Below, one piece after another: positions 18,833 to 28,256 of a stretch of 64,000 bases of DNA. The notes below the pieces were generated by a model that was given only the letters and a program-made list of their open reading frames with translations, ran no database searches and was not told the DNA's origin. The translations under genes and the position numbers were made by a program. This DNA is from Streptomyces ruber. Lineage in GTDB: Bacteria; Actinomycetota; Actinomycetes; Streptomycetales; Streptomycetaceae. Every line of letters begins with the position of its first letter. Within the stretch, counting starts at the first letter, position 1. The DNA lies in contig NZ_BMQK01000001.1 of assembly GCF_014648075.1 (NCBI RefSeq), positions 496,001-560,000 on the forward strand. The letters run 5' to 3'.

Positions 18833-19600
18833 TCAGAAGCGGCGCGTGATCAGCGCCCGCTTCACCTCCTGGATCGCCTTCGTGACCTCGATACCGCGAG
18901 GGCAGGCGTCCGTGCAGTTGAACGTGGTGCGGCAGCGCCACACGCCGTCCTTGTCGTTGAGGATCTCCAGGCGCTGCTCGCCCGCCTCGTCACGGCTGTC
19001 GAAGATGAAGCGGTGCGCGTTCACGATCGCGGCCGGGCCGAAGTACTGGCCGTCGTTCCAGAAGACCGGGCAGGACGAGGTGCACGCGGCGCAGAGGATG
19101 CACTTCGTGGTGTCGTCGAAGCGCTCGCGGTCCTCGGCCGACTGCAGGCGCTCGCGCGTCGGCTCGTTGGTGTCCTTCGTGATGAGGAAGGGCATCACGT
19201 CGCGGTACGCCTGGAAGAACGGCTCCATGTCGACCACGAGGTCCTTCAGGACCGTGAGGCCCTTGATGGGCTCCACCGTGATCGGCTTCTCGGGGTTGAT
19301 GTCCTTGATCAGGGTCTTGCACGCGAGGCGGTTCTTGCCGTTGATCCGCATCGCGTCGGAGCCGCAGATGCCGTGGGCGCAGGAACGGCGGAAGGTCAGG
19401 CTGCCGTCGTGGTCCCACTTGATCTTGTGCAGCCCGTCGAGGACACGTTCCTTCGGGTCGATCTCCAGCTGGAAGTCTTCCCAGACCACGTCCGCCGAGA
19501 CCTCGGGGTTGAAGCGGCGGATGCGGAAGGTGACCGTGATGTAGGGGGACGCGGAGTCCGACGCGCTCGCCTCGGGCTTGTCCAGAACAGGTGTTGCCAT
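18833..19600 (-). CDS. sdhB: Succinate dehydrogenase iron-sulfur subunit
   Basis: A 255-residue electron-transfer subunit of complex II. Cluster ligands seen are FRRSCAHGICGSD and NRLAC for the [2Fe-2S] site, CILCAACTSSCP for the [4Fe-4S] site, and CRTTFNCTDACPRGI for the [3Fe-4S] site. Its start overlaps the sdhA stop by one base (TGATG), so it is translationally coupled. It is the last gene of the sdhCDAB operon, ended by the hairpin at 18780-18812. Confidence 0.97.
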   Translation of the reverse strand: MATPVLDKPEASASDSASPYITVTFRIRRFNPEVSADVVWEDFQLEIDPKERVLDGLHKIKWDHDGSLTFRRSCAHGICGSDAMRINGKNRLACKTLIKDINPEKPITVEPIKGLTVLKDLVVDMEPFFQAYRDVMPFLITKDTNEPTRERLQSAEDRERFDDTTKCILCAACTSSCPVFWNDGQYFGPAAIVNAHRFIFDSRDEAGEQRLEILNDKDGVWRCRTTFNCTDACPRGIEVTKAIQEVKRALITRRF

Positions 19601-21354
19601 CAGTACTTACGCTCCATCGGCTGGTAGCGGGTCTGGACGACCGGCTTGTAGTCGAGACGGATGGACTCGGTGCCGTCGGCGCCGACCTCGCGGTACGCCA
19701 TGGTGTGGCGCATGAAGTTGACGTCGTCGCGGTTCGGGTAGTCCTCGCGGTAGTGACCGCCGCGCGACTCCTTGCGGGCGAGGGCGGAGACGGCCATGAC
19801 CTCGGCGAGGTCGAGCAGGTTGCCCAGCTCGACGGCTTCGAGGAGGTCGGTGTTGAACCGCCGGCCCTTGTCCTGGATCGCCACGTTCTTGTAGCGCTCG
19901 CGCAGCTCGGCGATCTTCTCGACGGCCGTCTTGATCGTCTGCTCGGTGCGGAACACCATGACGTTGGCGTCCATGGTCTCCTGCAGCTCGCGCCGCAGCT
20001 CCGCCACCCGCTCGGTGCCCGTGGAGGCGCGCAGCCGCTCGATCTGCTCGACGACCAGGGACTCCGGGTTCTCCGGAAGGTCCACGAAGTCGGCCTTCTG
20101 CGCGTACTCCGCGGCGGCGATGCCCGCGCGGCGGCCGAAGACGTTGATGTCCAGCAGCGAGTTGGTGCCCAGGCGGTTGGCGCCGTGGACGGAGACGCAG
20201 GCGACCTCGCCGGCCGCGTACAGGCCCGGGACGACCGTCGTGTTGTCGGCGAGGACCTCGCCCTCGACGTTCGTCGGGATGCCGCCCATGGCGTAGTGCG
20301 CGGTGGGCTGGATCGGGATCGGGTCGGTGTACGGCTCGATGCCCAGGTAGGTGCGGGCGAACTCCGTGATGTCGGGCAGCTTGGCGTCGAGCTGCTCCGG
20401 CGGGAGGTGGGTGAGGTCCAGGTACACGTGGTCGCCCTCGGGACCGCAGCCGCGGCCCTCGCGGATCTCCGTGTAGATGGAGCGGGACACGACGTCACGG
20501 GACGCCAGGTCCTTCATGACCGGCGCGTACTTCTCCATGAAGCGCTCGCCGTCCTTGTTGCGGAGGATGCCGCCCTCACCGCGGGCGCCCTCCGTCAGCA
20601 GGATGCCCATGCGCCAGATGCCGGTCGGGTGGAACTGGAAGAACTCCATGTCCTCCAGGGGCAGACCGCGGCGGTAGACCGCGGCCTGGCCGTCGCCCGT
20701 CAGCGTGTGGGCGTTCGACGTCACCTTGAAGAACTTGCCGGTGCCGCCGGACGCGTAGATCACGGACTTCGCCCGGAAGACGTGGATCTCGCCGGTGGCC
20801 AGCTCGTACGCCACGACACCGGCCGACTTCTTGACGCCGTCGACCTCGGTGATGAGCTGGTCCAGGACGTAGAACTCGTTGAAGAACTCCACGCCCTCCT
20901 TCACGCAGTTCTGGTACAGCGTCTGGAGGATCATGTGGCCGGTGCGGTCCGCCGCGTAGCAGGACCGGCGGACCGGGGCCTCGCCGTGGTTGCGGCTGTG
21001 ACCGCCGAAGCGGCGCTGGTCGATGGTGCCGTCCGGGGTGCGGTTGAACGGCAGGCCCATCTTCTCCAGGTCGAGGACGGAGTCGATGGCCTCCTTCGCC
21101 AGGATCTCGGCGGCGTCCTGGTCGACCAGGTAGTCACCGCCCTTGACCGTGTCGAAGGTGTGCCACTCCCAGTTGTCCTCCTCCACGTTGGCCAGCGCGG
21201 CGGCCATACCGCCCTGCGCGGCGCCCGTGTGGGAGCGGGTGGGGTAGAGCTTGGTGAGCACCGCGGTGCGGCTGCGCTTCGTCGCCTCGATGGCGGCGCG
21301 CATACCGGCGCCGCCGGCGCCGACGATGACGGTGTCGTACTTGTGGATCTTCAT
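19600..21354 (-). CDS. sdhA: Succinate dehydrogenase flavoprotein subunit
   Basis: A 584-residue catalytic subunit oxidising succinate to fumarate on the cytoplasmic side. It has the FAD-binding [16 protein letters not shown] at the N-terminus, the covalent-FAD histidine block [16 protein letters not shown], the active-site block [25 protein letters not shown], and [19 protein letters not shown]. It is 33 bases downstream of sdhD and overlaps sdhB by one base. Confidence 0.97.
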   Translation of the reverse strand: MKIHKYDTVIVGAGGAGMRAAIEATKRSRTAVLTKLYPTRSHTGAAQGGMAAALANVEEDNWEWHTFDTVKGGDYLVDQDAAEILAKEAIDSVLDLEKMGLPFNRTPDGTIDQRRFGGHSRNHGEAPVRRSCYAADRTGHMILQTLYQNCVKEGVEFFNEFYVLDQLITEVDGVKKSAGVVAYELATGEIHVFRAKSVIYASGGTGKFFKVTSNAHTLTGDGQAAVYRRGLPLEDMEFFQFHPTGIWRMGILLTEGARGEGGILRNKDGERFMEKYAPVMKDLASRDVVSRSIYTEIREGRGCGPEGDHVYLDLTHLPPEQLDAKLPDITEFARTYLGIEPYTDPIPIQPTAHYAMGGIPTNVEGEVLADNTTVVPGLYAAGEVACVSVHGANRLGTNSLLDINVFGRRAGIAAAEYAQKADFVDLPENPESLVVEQIERLRASTGTERVAELRRELQETMDANVMVFRTEQTIKTAVEKIAELRERYKNVAIQDKGRRFNTDLLEAVELGNLLDLAEVMAVSALARKESRGGHYREDYPNRDDVNFMRHTMAYREVGADGTESIRLDYKPVVQTRYQPMERKY

Positions 21355-21387
21355 CAGGATTTACCTCTGTCCCTCGTGACCCGGGGC

Positions 21388-21879
21388 CTAGCGGATGTTC
21401 GGGTCGAAGGTGAAGATCACCAGCGTGCCCAGCAGGATGGTGAACACCGTGGCGGTGTACAGCAGGCCCTTCAGCCACAGGCGGGTGTTCGGGCGCTCCG
21501 CGTAGTCGTTGATGACGGTGCGCAGGCCGTTGGCGCCGTGCAGCATCGCCAGCCACAGCATCAGCAGGTCCCAGACCTGCCAGAACGGGGACGCCCAGCG
21601 GCCGGCCACGAAGGCGAAGCCGATCTTGGAGACGCCGCCGTCCAGGACGAGCTGGATCAGCAGGTGTCCGATGACGAGGACGACGAGGACGACTCCGGAC
21701 AGACGCATGAACAGCCATGCGGCCATCTCGAAGTTGCCACGGGTCGACTTCGGGGTCTTCTTGGTGCGCTTGCGCGGCGGCTCGATGACGGGTGCCGGGT
21801 TGTCGGGGCTGTAGCCCGACAGTTCACCCGAACCCTCGACGGGGCCGACTCCGGATGCGGTGGTCTCAGCGGTGGACAT
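21388..21879 (-). CDS. sdhD: Succinate dehydrogenase hydrophobic anchor subunit
   Basis: A 163-residue protein. The first ~50 residues are soluble, with a basic stretch (PPRKRTKKTPKSTRG). Three membrane helices follow, roughly at 52-80 (FMRLSGVVLVVLVIGHLLIQL), 97-118 and 137-157. H67, in the helix-1 segment VIGHLLI, is a candidate heme or quinone-site residue, and the following HGANGLR is the family motif. It lies 5 bases after sdhC. Confidence 0.9.
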   Translation of the reverse strand: MSTAETTASGVGPVEGSGELSGYSPDNPAPVIEPPRKRTKKTPKSTRGNFEMAAWLFMRLSGVVLVVLVIGHLLIQLVLDGGVSKIGFAFVAGRWASPFWQVWDLLMLWLAMLHGANGLRTVINDYAERPNTRLWLKGLLYTATVFTILLGTLVIFTFDPNIR

Positions 21880-21884
21880 CAGCC

Positions 21885-22265
21885 TCAGCTCCCGAAGACT
21901 TCACGAGCGGCGTGGCCGAGTACGGGGTACAGCGCCCCGATCATCAGCACGAGCCAGATGCCGACGACGGTCCAGAGCATCTGCTTCTGGTAGCGCGGTC
22001 CCTGGGACCAGAAGTCGACGGCGATGACGCGCAGGCCGTTCAGCGCGTGGAAGAGGATGGCGGCCACGAGGCCGTACTCCAGCAGCGCGACGACGGGCGT
22101 CTTGTACGTGGCCACGACCGTGTCGTAGGCCTCGGGGGAGACACGGACGAGAGCGGTGTCCAGCACGTGTACGAACAGGAAGAAGAAGATGAGGACGCCG
22201 GTGACTCGGTGAGCCACCCAGGACCACATGCCTTCCCGGCCGCGGTACAGCGTTCCAGCCGGCAC
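21885..22265 (-). CDS. sdhC: Succinate dehydrogenase cytochrome b556 subunit
   Basis: A 126-residue protein with three helices, about 18-38, 59-80 and 98-115. It carries WVAHRVTGVLIFFFLFVHVLD (conserved His pair) and ILFHALNGLRVI. GGAGGG precedes the ATG at 22265. It is the first gene of the operon. Upstream on the minus strand, TTGATC (22404-22399), 17 bp, then TTAAAC (22381-22376) is a possible promoter. Confidence 0.92.
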   Translation of the reverse strand: MPAGTLYRGREGMWSWVAHRVTGVLIFFFLFVHVLDTALVRVSPEAYDTVVATYKTPVVALLEYGLVAAILFHALNGLRVIAVDFWSQGPRYQKQMLWTVVGIWLVLMIGALYPVLGHAAREVFGS

Positions 22266-22519
22266 GGAAAAACCCTCCGGGAGCGGGGATCAGGGCCGGC
22301 CGGCTTCGGTGTCGGACGAGCCCGGCCGGGTACGGTCCACCGGCCCCCGACATCGTAGCGACGAGTTGTCGGAACGTTTAAGGCGGGCCTACCGATGTGA
22401 TCAAACAGGCACGGACGGACTACGCGGCGCGAATGCCCGGGCGGGCGGGTGCGACGGGCCGGGCACGGTGCCCGCGGTGAGGCCGGCCGGACCCGTCGGC
22501 GAGCGGTCCGACGAGGCCG

Positions 22520-23215
22520 TCAGCCGGTACGCCGGGCCGCCGGCGGGAGAGGGAGCTGCCCCGCCAGGTGCCGCAGCCTGCCCCGCGCCAGGCGGCGCAG
22601 CTCGTCCGCCGTGAGGAGCAGCTCCTCCTCGGGATCGTTCGCCAACCGTGACCGGATGCCCGTCAGCACCCGGTCGAGGACTTCCCCGGACGGCACGTCG
22701 TCCAGGCAGATGACGAACACGTGTCCGAACCGACTCTCGTACGCGGCGTGTGCGGCGCTCAGCGCGGTGTGCGCGACCGAGTACGCGTCGTCCGGGAGCG
22801 GCGCGAGCGACTCGCCGGCCAGCGCCTCGGCGAGGTCGGCGGGCGTGAGGTCGTACGCCGCCTCGTCGGCCGCGGCGAGCAGGGACTCCAGGTCCGGGTA
22901 GGGCCGGTGGGCGGCGACGCGGTGGGCCCAGCGCAGGCTGCGGCAGCAGGTGAGGAGGGCGCGTTCGACGGCCGGGGCGGGCGCGGCGTTGAACCGCTGG
23001 AGGGCGGCGGTGTCCGGTCCGGTGTGCGCCTGCTCCGGTAGGGCGACCCGGCCGGCGAGGGGGTGGAGACGGTGCGTGGGCAGCGTGGGTCCTCGGCGGT
23101 ACGTAGGGACGGCGCGATACGTCAGGGAGGGCTGGGGAGGTGCGGGCGGCGGGGAAGGCGCGGACGGCTGGGGAGGCTGAGAGAAATGTGCCGTCACGGT
23201 ATCGAGGGTGGTCAC
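22520..23215 (-). CDS. 2-oxo-4-hydroxy-4-carboxy-5-ureidoimidazoline (OHCU) decarboxylase family protein
   Basis: A protein of up to 231 residues. The region from about residue 78 (RFNAAPAPAVERALLTCC) to the end matches OHCU decarboxylase, which makes S-allantoin in urate breakdown. Family blocks include ARRVAAHRPYPDLESLL-like sequence, DLAEALAGE, and FGHVFVICLDDVPSGEVLD. The catalytic His usually seen in HPRIG is here only weakly matched (AHRPYP), so activity is uncertain. The first ~75 residues are Pro-rich and unlike the family. The GTG at 23215 lacks a clear ribosome site, so the true start may be internal. Confidence 0.75.
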   Translation of the reverse strand: MTTLDTVTAHFSQPPQPSAPSPPPAPPQPSLTYRAVPTYRRGPTLPTHRLHPLAGRVALPEQAHTGPDTAALQRFNAAPAPAVERALLTCCRSLRWAHRVAAHRPYPDLESLLAAADEAAYDLTPADLAEALAGESLAPLPDDAYSVAHTALSAAHAAYESRFGHVFVICLDDVPSGEVLDRVLTGIRSRLANDPEEELLLTADELRRLARGRLRHLAGQLPLPPAARRTG

Positions 23216-23352
23216 GGGCTGTCCGATCGGTGCCCGGAATTCACCCGGACGGCAGAGTTCGGGGGCCGCCCGTGGACGGACGGACCGCAGGGACGTCGTA
23301 GGTTCGAGAGGGAGGTGGCTGTCATGCGTCGTATATCGAGTGGGGGAGCGTC

Positions 23353-24996
23353 ATGAGCCCGGGCAGGCGCCGGGCGCCCCGCAGGAAGACGTCCGGGGCG
23401 CCGAGGGGGTTGCTTCTCGGCGCGGGTGTCGTCGTGGCGGGCGGCGCGGTCGCGGTGGCCGTGACCGTGTGGCCGGGCGGCGGCGCGGGCACGACGAACG
23501 GGGCCGGGCCCTCGCGCCCGGCGGCGCCGAGCAGCGCCGCGCCGTCGGTCTCCCCGTCGCCGTCCCGGTCGTACCCGCTGTCCGAGGAGCCCCGCACGAT
23601 CCCGGCCGTCCGTGAGCACACGCCCGCGCGCGGCCCCGGCTGGCGCCCCGCCGACGGCGCCCGCGTGGTGACGGACGACGAGGAGCTGGCCGACGAGGGC
23701 CGGCTGACCGCGCAGGAACTGGGCCTGACGTACGCCGGGGACGCCGAGCCGCGCGACGGCGACGTCGAGCTGACCATCGGCGGCCGGGGCGGCTCCGGCT
23801 CGGAGGAGTACACCCTGACCGTGGCGGACGGGCGGGTGAGCATATCCGCGCCCGCGGAGGCGGGCGCCTTCTACGGCACGCGGACCCTCAAGCAGATGGT
23901 GCACGACGGCGGCACGGCCCCCGAGGGCGTCGTCAGGGACCGGCCCGCCAAGGCCCAGCGCGGGTTCATGCTCGACATCGCGCGCAAGCACTTCACGGCC
24001 GACTGGATCGAGGACCGGATACGGGAGCTGGGCGACCTCAAGTACAACCAGCTCGGCCTGCACTTCTCCGACGACCAGGCGTTCCGCATCGAGTCCGACT
24101 CGCATCCCGAGGTGGTCGCGGAGCAGCACCTGACCAAGGCGGAGGTACGGCGCATCGTCGACCTCGCCACCGAGCGCCACATCACGGTCGTCCCCGAGAT
24201 CGACTCGCCCGGCCACCTCGGCGCCGTCATCGCCGCCCACCCGGACCTGCAACTGCGCAACGCCCAGGGCAAGGCGCTCTCCGGCGCCGTCGACATCGCG
24301 CAGCCCGCGGCGGCCGGCATCGTCGACGACCTGCTGGACGAGTACGCGGACCTGTTCCCCGGGGGCTACTGGCACGTGGGCGCGGACGAGTACCAGGCGC
24401 TGACGGTCAAGGACCCGGAGGCGTCGTACCCGGGGCTGGCGCAGGCCGCGCGGGAACGGTTCGGCTCCGGGGCGACCGTGGCCGACCTGGCGACGGAGTG
24501 GCTCAACGACCGGGCGAAGGTGGTGCGCGGGCACGACCGGACACCGCGCGCGTGGAACGACGGCTTCCTCCGGGACAGCGACGTGCAGGCGGACGGTGAC
24601 ATCCAGGTCGCCTACTGGACCGGCAAGGAGATCGGCGCCCGGCAGCCGGACGAGTACCTGAGCGACGGACGCCAAGTGATCAACTACAACGACGAGTTCC
24701 TGTACTACGTCCTCGGCGAGCCGAACGACTTCACCTACCCGACCGGCCGGCGCATCTACGAGCAGTGGACCCCGCGCGTGCTGCGCGGCACGGACGCGGT
24801 GCCCGAGCGCTACGACGGCCAGATCCTCGGCGGGGTCTTCGCGGTCTGGTGCGACCTCTCCGGCGCCCAGACCCAGGCACAGGTGGCGGACGGCGTCCGG
24901 ATGCCACTGCGCGCACTGGTGCAGAAGCTCTGGAATCCCGGCGAACCGGACATGTCCTACGCGGAGTTCGAGAAGCTGGCGGACCGGGTGGAGTGA
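23353..24996 (+). CDS. Secreted beta-N-acetylhexosaminidase (GH20)
   Basis: A 547-residue enzyme removing terminal GlcNAc/GalNAc, for example from chitin fragments. An Arg-rich N-terminus and hydrophobic segment (about 18-41) form a signal peptide or anchor. A GH20b-type domain spans about 95-195. The TIM-barrel then starts at RGFMLDIARKHFTADWI, with YNQLGLHFSDDQAF, VPEIDSPGHLGAV and the catalytic Asp-Glu pair in HVGADEY (D345, E346), ending in GGVFAVWCDLSGAQ and LVQKLWNPG. GGGGGAG precedes the ATG. Confidence 0.92.
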   Translation: MSPGRRRAPRRKTSGAPRGLLLGAGVVVAGGAVAVAVTVWPGGGAGTTNGAGPSRPAAPSSAAPSVSPSPSRSYPLSEEPRTIPAVREHTPARGPGWRPADGARVVTDDEELADEGRLTAQELGLTYAGDAEPRDGDVELTIGGRGGSGSEEYTLTVADGRVSISAPAEAGAFYGTRTLKQMVHDGGTAPEGVVRDRPAKAQRGFMLDIARKHFTADWIEDRIRELGDLKYNQLGLHFSDDQAFRIESDSHPEVVAEQHLTKAEVRRIVDLATERHITVVPEIDSPGHLGAVIAAHPDLQLRNAQGKALSGAVDIAQPAAAGIVDDLLDEYADLFPGGYWHVGADEYQALTVKDPEASYPGLAQAARERFGSGATVADLATEWLNDRAKVVRGHDRTPRAWNDGFLRDSDVQADGDIQVAYWTGKEIGARQPDEYLSDGRQVINYNDEFLYYVLGEPNDFTYPTGRRIYEQWTPRVLRGTDAVPERYDGQILGGVFAVWCDLSGAQTQAQVADGVRMPLRALVQKLWNPGEPDMSYAEFEKLADRVE

Positions 24997-25066
24997 GAAC
25001 GGTGCGAACGGGGAGGCGTCGGCAACTCGATGGACCTGCGGGGACATCGGCACATATGTTCCGCAC

Positions 25067-25828
25067 ATGCTCTGCATACGATGCCGGCACTTCGAGGCGG
25101 TACCCGACGGCACCCACTGTGCCCCCTGCACCGCCGCCCTGCCCGTCACCACGCCCCACGGCGACGCCTGGCTGCGGTCGCCGGTGGGGCTGGGGCGGGC
25201 CACCGCCGTACTGCTCGGCGTGGTCGTCGCCGCGGACCTGTTCGCGGTCGGCTCGGACGTTCTGTCGTACGGCGTGTGGGACACGATCGCGGACGGCGGG
25301 GACGTGCCGGACCGGGCGGCGTGGGTGGACTCGCTCTGGGTCGCGGGCGGTGTCCTCCAGTCGTTCTCCATGCTCGCCGCCGGCATCGTCTTCCTCGTGT
25401 GGTTCCACCGGGTGCGGGTCAACGCCGAGGTGTTCGCCCCGGCCGGCCATCGCAAGAAGCGGGGCTGGGCGGTCGGCGGCTGGTTCGTGCCGGTCGTGAA
25501 CCTCTGGTTCCCGCGCCGGATCGCGCTGGACACCTGGGACGCGAGCGGCTCCTGGAACGCCCCGCGGCCGCACGGACTCGTCGACGCCTGGTGGGCCCTG
25601 TGGCTGGTGACCCTGGTCTACGGCCCGTTCGCCTACTCCGCGTACGAGGAGGCCGAGACGGCCCCCGAGATACGCCGGGCCGTGGCGCAGGTACTGGTCG
25701 CGGACCTCGTCGACGCGGCGGCCGCCGTGCTCGCCGCCGTCTTCGTGCTCACGCTGACGCGGATGCAGGACGTGAAGGCGCGCAGCGGTCCCGGCGTGCC
25801 GCCGATGGCCGCACCCGCCGTCGGCTGA
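25067..25828 (+). CDS. DUF4328 domain-containing membrane protein
   Basis: A 253-residue protein. The N-terminus has a small zinc-ribbon-like CxxC pair (CIRCRHF then CAPC). Helices follow at about 43-62, 93-112, 139-152 (GWAVGGWFVPVVNLWFPRR, the DUF4328 signature), 179-195 and 213-232. The stop codon lies inside the first unit of a 29-bp tandem array, so repeat changes could alter the C-terminus. Function unknown. Confidence 0.82.
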   Translation: MLCIRCRHFEAVPDGTHCAPCTAALPVTTPHGDAWLRSPVGLGRATAVLLGVVVAADLFAVGSDVLSYGVWDTIADGGDVPDRAAWVDSLWVAGGVLQSFSMLAAGIVFLVWFHRVRVNAEVFAPAGHRKKRGWAVGGWFVPVVNLWFPRRIALDTWDASGSWNAPRPHGLVDAWWALWLVTLVYGPFAYSAYEEAETAPEIRRAVAQVLVADLVDAAAAVLAAVFVLTLTRMQDVKARSGPGVPPMAAPAVG

Positions 25829-26098
25829 CCGCGTCCGCCGCACCCGCCGTCGGCTGACCGCGTCCGCCGCACCCGCCGTCGGCTGACCGCGTCCGTCGTG
25901 CCGTCCGTCGGCTGAGCGCGTCCGTCGTGCCGTCCGTCGGCTGAGCGCGTCCGTCGTGCCGTCCGTCGGCTGAGCGCGTCCGTCGTGCCGTCCGTCGGCT
26001 GACCGCGTCCGTCGTGCCGTCCGCCGGCCGGTCGCGTCCGCCGTGCCGTCCGCCGGCCGGTTGAGTCCGCCGTGCCGTCCGTCGGCCGGGTCGCGTCC
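25808..26098. repeat. Array of about ten 29-bp tandem repeats
   Basis: Units start at 25808, 25837, 25866, 25895, 25924, 25953, 25982, 26011, 26040 and 26069 (the last is 30 bp). Units 1-3 are identical (GCCGCACCCGCCGTCGGCTG then ACCGCGTCC). Units 4-6 are identical to each other with a changed 5' half. Units 7-10 diverge progressively. Partial copies follow to about 26115. There are no spacers, so it is a minisatellite, not CRISPR. It fills the gap between two genes and overlaps the end of the DUF4328 gene. Confidence 0.93.
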
Positions 26099-26234
26099 GT
26101 CGGCCGGTCGTGGCCGCCGCGCCTGTTCGGCCCCGGACCGTCGCGCACCGGGCGGAATGCCCGATTCCGGGAGCGAACAGGCGTACGCCTGTGGTGTATT
26201 CGCCCCGGACGCGCAGACACGCAGGGGAGAGCGG

Positions 26235-26777
26235 ATGGGTTACTGGGGGTACTACGTCGTCGGGAGGAGCGAGCGCCCGCTCGGCGAACTCGACGCGCTG
26301 GCCGGGGCCGAGGGCATGCAACTGCTCAGCGCGGCGGACGACGGCTGGCAGGTGTGGGAGTACCCGGACCGCCCAGTCCCGCCGGACCGGGCGGACGCGG
26401 CCGGCGCCGGTGACATCGGGAACATGAACGCGCTCGCCCGGGAGACCGGGGCGCCCGCGCTCTTCGGATACGTCATGGACAGCGACTGCGTGGTCGTGGA
26501 GGCCGCCGCGCCCGAGAGCGGCGGCTGGACCACGTGTCTCGCGCGCGGGGCCATGGCCGGGCACCTGGGCACCGAGGACGGGCTCACCGTCGAGGACTAC
26601 TTCCTGGAACCGGACGACGCCGCCCGGCGCGCCGTCGCCTGGGCCGCGGAGGCGGGACGCAGCGCGGCGCCCGAGAAGGTGCGCGAGGTGCTGGCCACGG
26701 AGCCCGACCCGGCCGCCCCCCTGGCCGAGAACCTGCTCTTCCGGCTGCTCGACCGGCTGGGTGTGGTGCCCCTGTGA
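26235..26777 (+). CDS. Hypothetical protein (180 aa)
   Basis: Begins MGYWGYYVVGRSERPLGELD with a well-placed GGGGAGA ribosome site. It is a soluble acidic protein with no membrane helix. It contains VWEYPDRPVPPDRAD and EDYFLEPDDAARRAVAWA. I recognise no domain. It is followed after 50 bases by the TTA-containing gene at 26828 on the same strand and may be co-transcribed with it. Confidence 0.7.
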   Translation: MGYWGYYVVGRSERPLGELDALAGAEGMQLLSAADDGWQVWEYPDRPVPPDRADAAGAGDIGNMNALARETGAPALFGYVMDSDCVVVEAAAPESGGWTTCLARGAMAGHLGTEDGLTVEDYFLEPDDAARRAVAWAAEAGRSAAPEKVREVLATEPDPAAPLAENLLFRLLDRLGVVPL

Positions 26778-26827
26778 GGTCGCGTGCGTGTCTGTCGGAC
26801 GAGCCCGAGGGAGGCGAGGGAGGCGTG

Positions 26828-27472
26828 ATGAGCCTGGTGGAGCTGCTCGCACAGGCCGACGAGCGGGGGCTGACCGCTGCCGGACTGGCGTGCCTGGATC
26901 GCTGCGTACCACTGCTCGGAGGTGGCGACGAGGTCCTCAGACCGCTGTGGGTGAGCCTCGTGGAGGACGGCGCGGAATGGGGCGAACGGATCGACTGGTT
27001 ACGGGAGTCACTCGGCGCCGGGGGTCCCGACGACCCACCCGGCGGCGCCCCCGGCTCCGTCGACGGCGCGGACCCGGCGACCGGCGAGGCCGCCGCGCTC
27101 GCGCGCCGGATGCTCGCCGCCGTGCCCGCCGAGTGGTCCGCGGACGCGCTGCGGGAGTGGGCCGGCATCTGCTCCGCCGCGGCCCTGCGGATCCACCGGC
27201 TGCTCGACTCCGCGGACGGTCCCGCGGACGGTCCCGCGGGCGGCCCCGCGGACGGCACGGGCGGGAACCGGACGGGCGATGACCGGACCGGGGAGGACCG
27301 GACGGGAGAGGCGTCCCCGCTCGTCGCGGCCGAGCTGAGGCGTCAGGAGACCGTCCTGGTGCTGCTCGCCGGACACGGCGCCGCCGGGGTGCGACAGGCT
27401 CTCGACGTGTCGACCGAGGGGCGGCGCGTGCTGCGGGCCGTGGTGTCCCGGCGCGCCCGGGCCCGGGTGTGA
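26828..27472 (+). CDS. Hypothetical protein (214 aa) with a TTA leucine codon
   Basis: Begins MSLVELLAQADERGLTAAGL. It is a helical, acidic protein with an internal low-complexity stretch (repeated ADGP and DRTGE, roughly residues 130-160). Codon 58 (26999-27001) is TTA, which in Streptomyces is read only by the developmentally expressed bldA tRNA. I saw no other in-frame TTA in the annotated genes. The ribosome site is GAGGCGTG. No family recognised. Confidence 0.65.
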   Translation: MSLVELLAQADERGLTAAGLACLDRCVPLLGGGDEVLRPLWVSLVEDGAEWGERIDWLRESLGAGGPDDPPGGAPGSVDGADPATGEAAALARRMLAAVPAEWSADALREWAGICSAAALRIHRLLDSADGPADGPAGGPADGTGGNRTGDDRTGEDRTGEASPLVAAELRRQETVLVLLAGHGAAGVRQALDVSTEGRRVLRAVVSRRARARV

Positions 27473-27556
27473 ACTGTTTTTGATGTTCCTGTGCCGGTGT
27501 CGCGCAACCTCGGGATCTCCCTGTCCCCACGTACCCGGAGCACGCTTCCCTGAAGT

Positions 27557-27961
27557 GTGAACGCACAGCAGACGGCCACGTACGACGGCACACGACAGCA
27601 CACGGCGGTCATGCCCTGGAGGTGGGCGGCGGACGCGGTCGCGGCCCTGCGTGAGGGGGCGCGGATCCGCCTCGACTACTCGGCGCACAGCCTCCGGCGC
27701 GTCGACCGGGTGATCGAGGACATACGGCGGGACGGCGCGCCGTACGAGGCCGTCGGGACCGTGCTGCGCGGGTTCGGCGCGTACGCGGGCGAGGTGCTCG
27801 CCCGCGAGACGGGCGGCGAGTGGCTGCTGTCGGTGGACGGCGGCCTCTGGGTGCGCACCCCGGACGGCCGGCTGTGGGACCCGCTGGAGGAGGCGCGGCG
27901 GGCCTACGCGGGCCACGGCTCGCTGTGGCGGCTGAGCCGGGACGCCGTCACCGCGGGCTGA
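27557..27961 (+). CDS. Hypothetical protein (134 aa)
   Basis: Soluble protein containing IRLDYSAHSLRRVDRVIEDI and a DGGLWVRTPDGRLWDPLEEA block near the C-terminus. It starts at a GTG at 27557. An in-frame ATG at 27611 (MPWRW) is an alternative. Neither has a strong ribosome site. It resembles unnamed Streptomyces proteins of similar size by general character only. A possible terminator follows at 28023-28050. Confidence 0.6.
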   Translation: MNAQQTATYDGTRQHTAVMPWRWAADAVAALREGARIRLDYSAHSLRRVDRVIEDIRRDGAPYEAVGTVLRGFGAYAGEVLARETGGEWLLSVDGGLWVRTPDGRLWDPLEEARRAYAGHGSLWRLSRDAVTAG

Positions 27962-28022
27962 CGGCGCGTACGGCGGGGGCCGGCGTGCTCGCGAGACCCC
28001 CGTGCTCGCGAGGCGCCCGGCC

Positions 28023-28050
28023 GGCCCCGCCGATGGCAACGGCCGGGGCC
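28023..28050 (+). terminator. Possible hairpin terminator
   Basis: GGCCCCG (28023-28029) pairs with CGGGGCC (28044-28050). An inner CCG/CGG pair continues the stem with one bulged C. Confidence 0.45.
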
Positions 28051-28164
28051 GCCACCCCCCACAGGAGAGGCCCCGACCGTCGCGCGGTACGGGCCGCGCG
28101 GCGGCCCGTACTCTCTACAGCGCCGCGGGTGCGTTTCGTGTCACACCCTCTGGATGTTTTCTTC

Positions 28165-28190
28165 CGATCACCCTCGATCACCTTCGATCA
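28165..28190. repeat. Three CGATCA repeats at exact 10-bp spacing
   Basis: CGATCA occurs at 28165-28170, 28175-28180 and 28185-28190, each followed by C and a pyrimidine-rich spacer. The helical phasing, and the position upstream of a sigma-factor gene, suggest a protein-binding array. The binder is unknown. Confidence 0.55.
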
Positions 28191-28229
28191 CGAGTTAGTT
28201 GCATGTTCCACAAACGGGGGCAGAGGAGC

Positions 28230-28256
28230 ATGGACGCGAAGGGTTTCAGGTCGTAA
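28230..28256 (+). other. Possible 8-codon leader peptide upstream of the sigma-factor gene
   Basis: AGAGGAGC directly precedes an ATG that opens a short frame encoding MDAKGFRS and then TAA. The ribosome site is better than that of the sigma gene itself, 144 bases downstream. It could be a translated leader or simply the relic of another start. Confidence 0.3.

Noticed and set aside
25808..26098. Possible CRISPR array
   Set aside because: The 29-bp units are contiguous without spacers, lie in part inside a stop region, and no cas genes are present.
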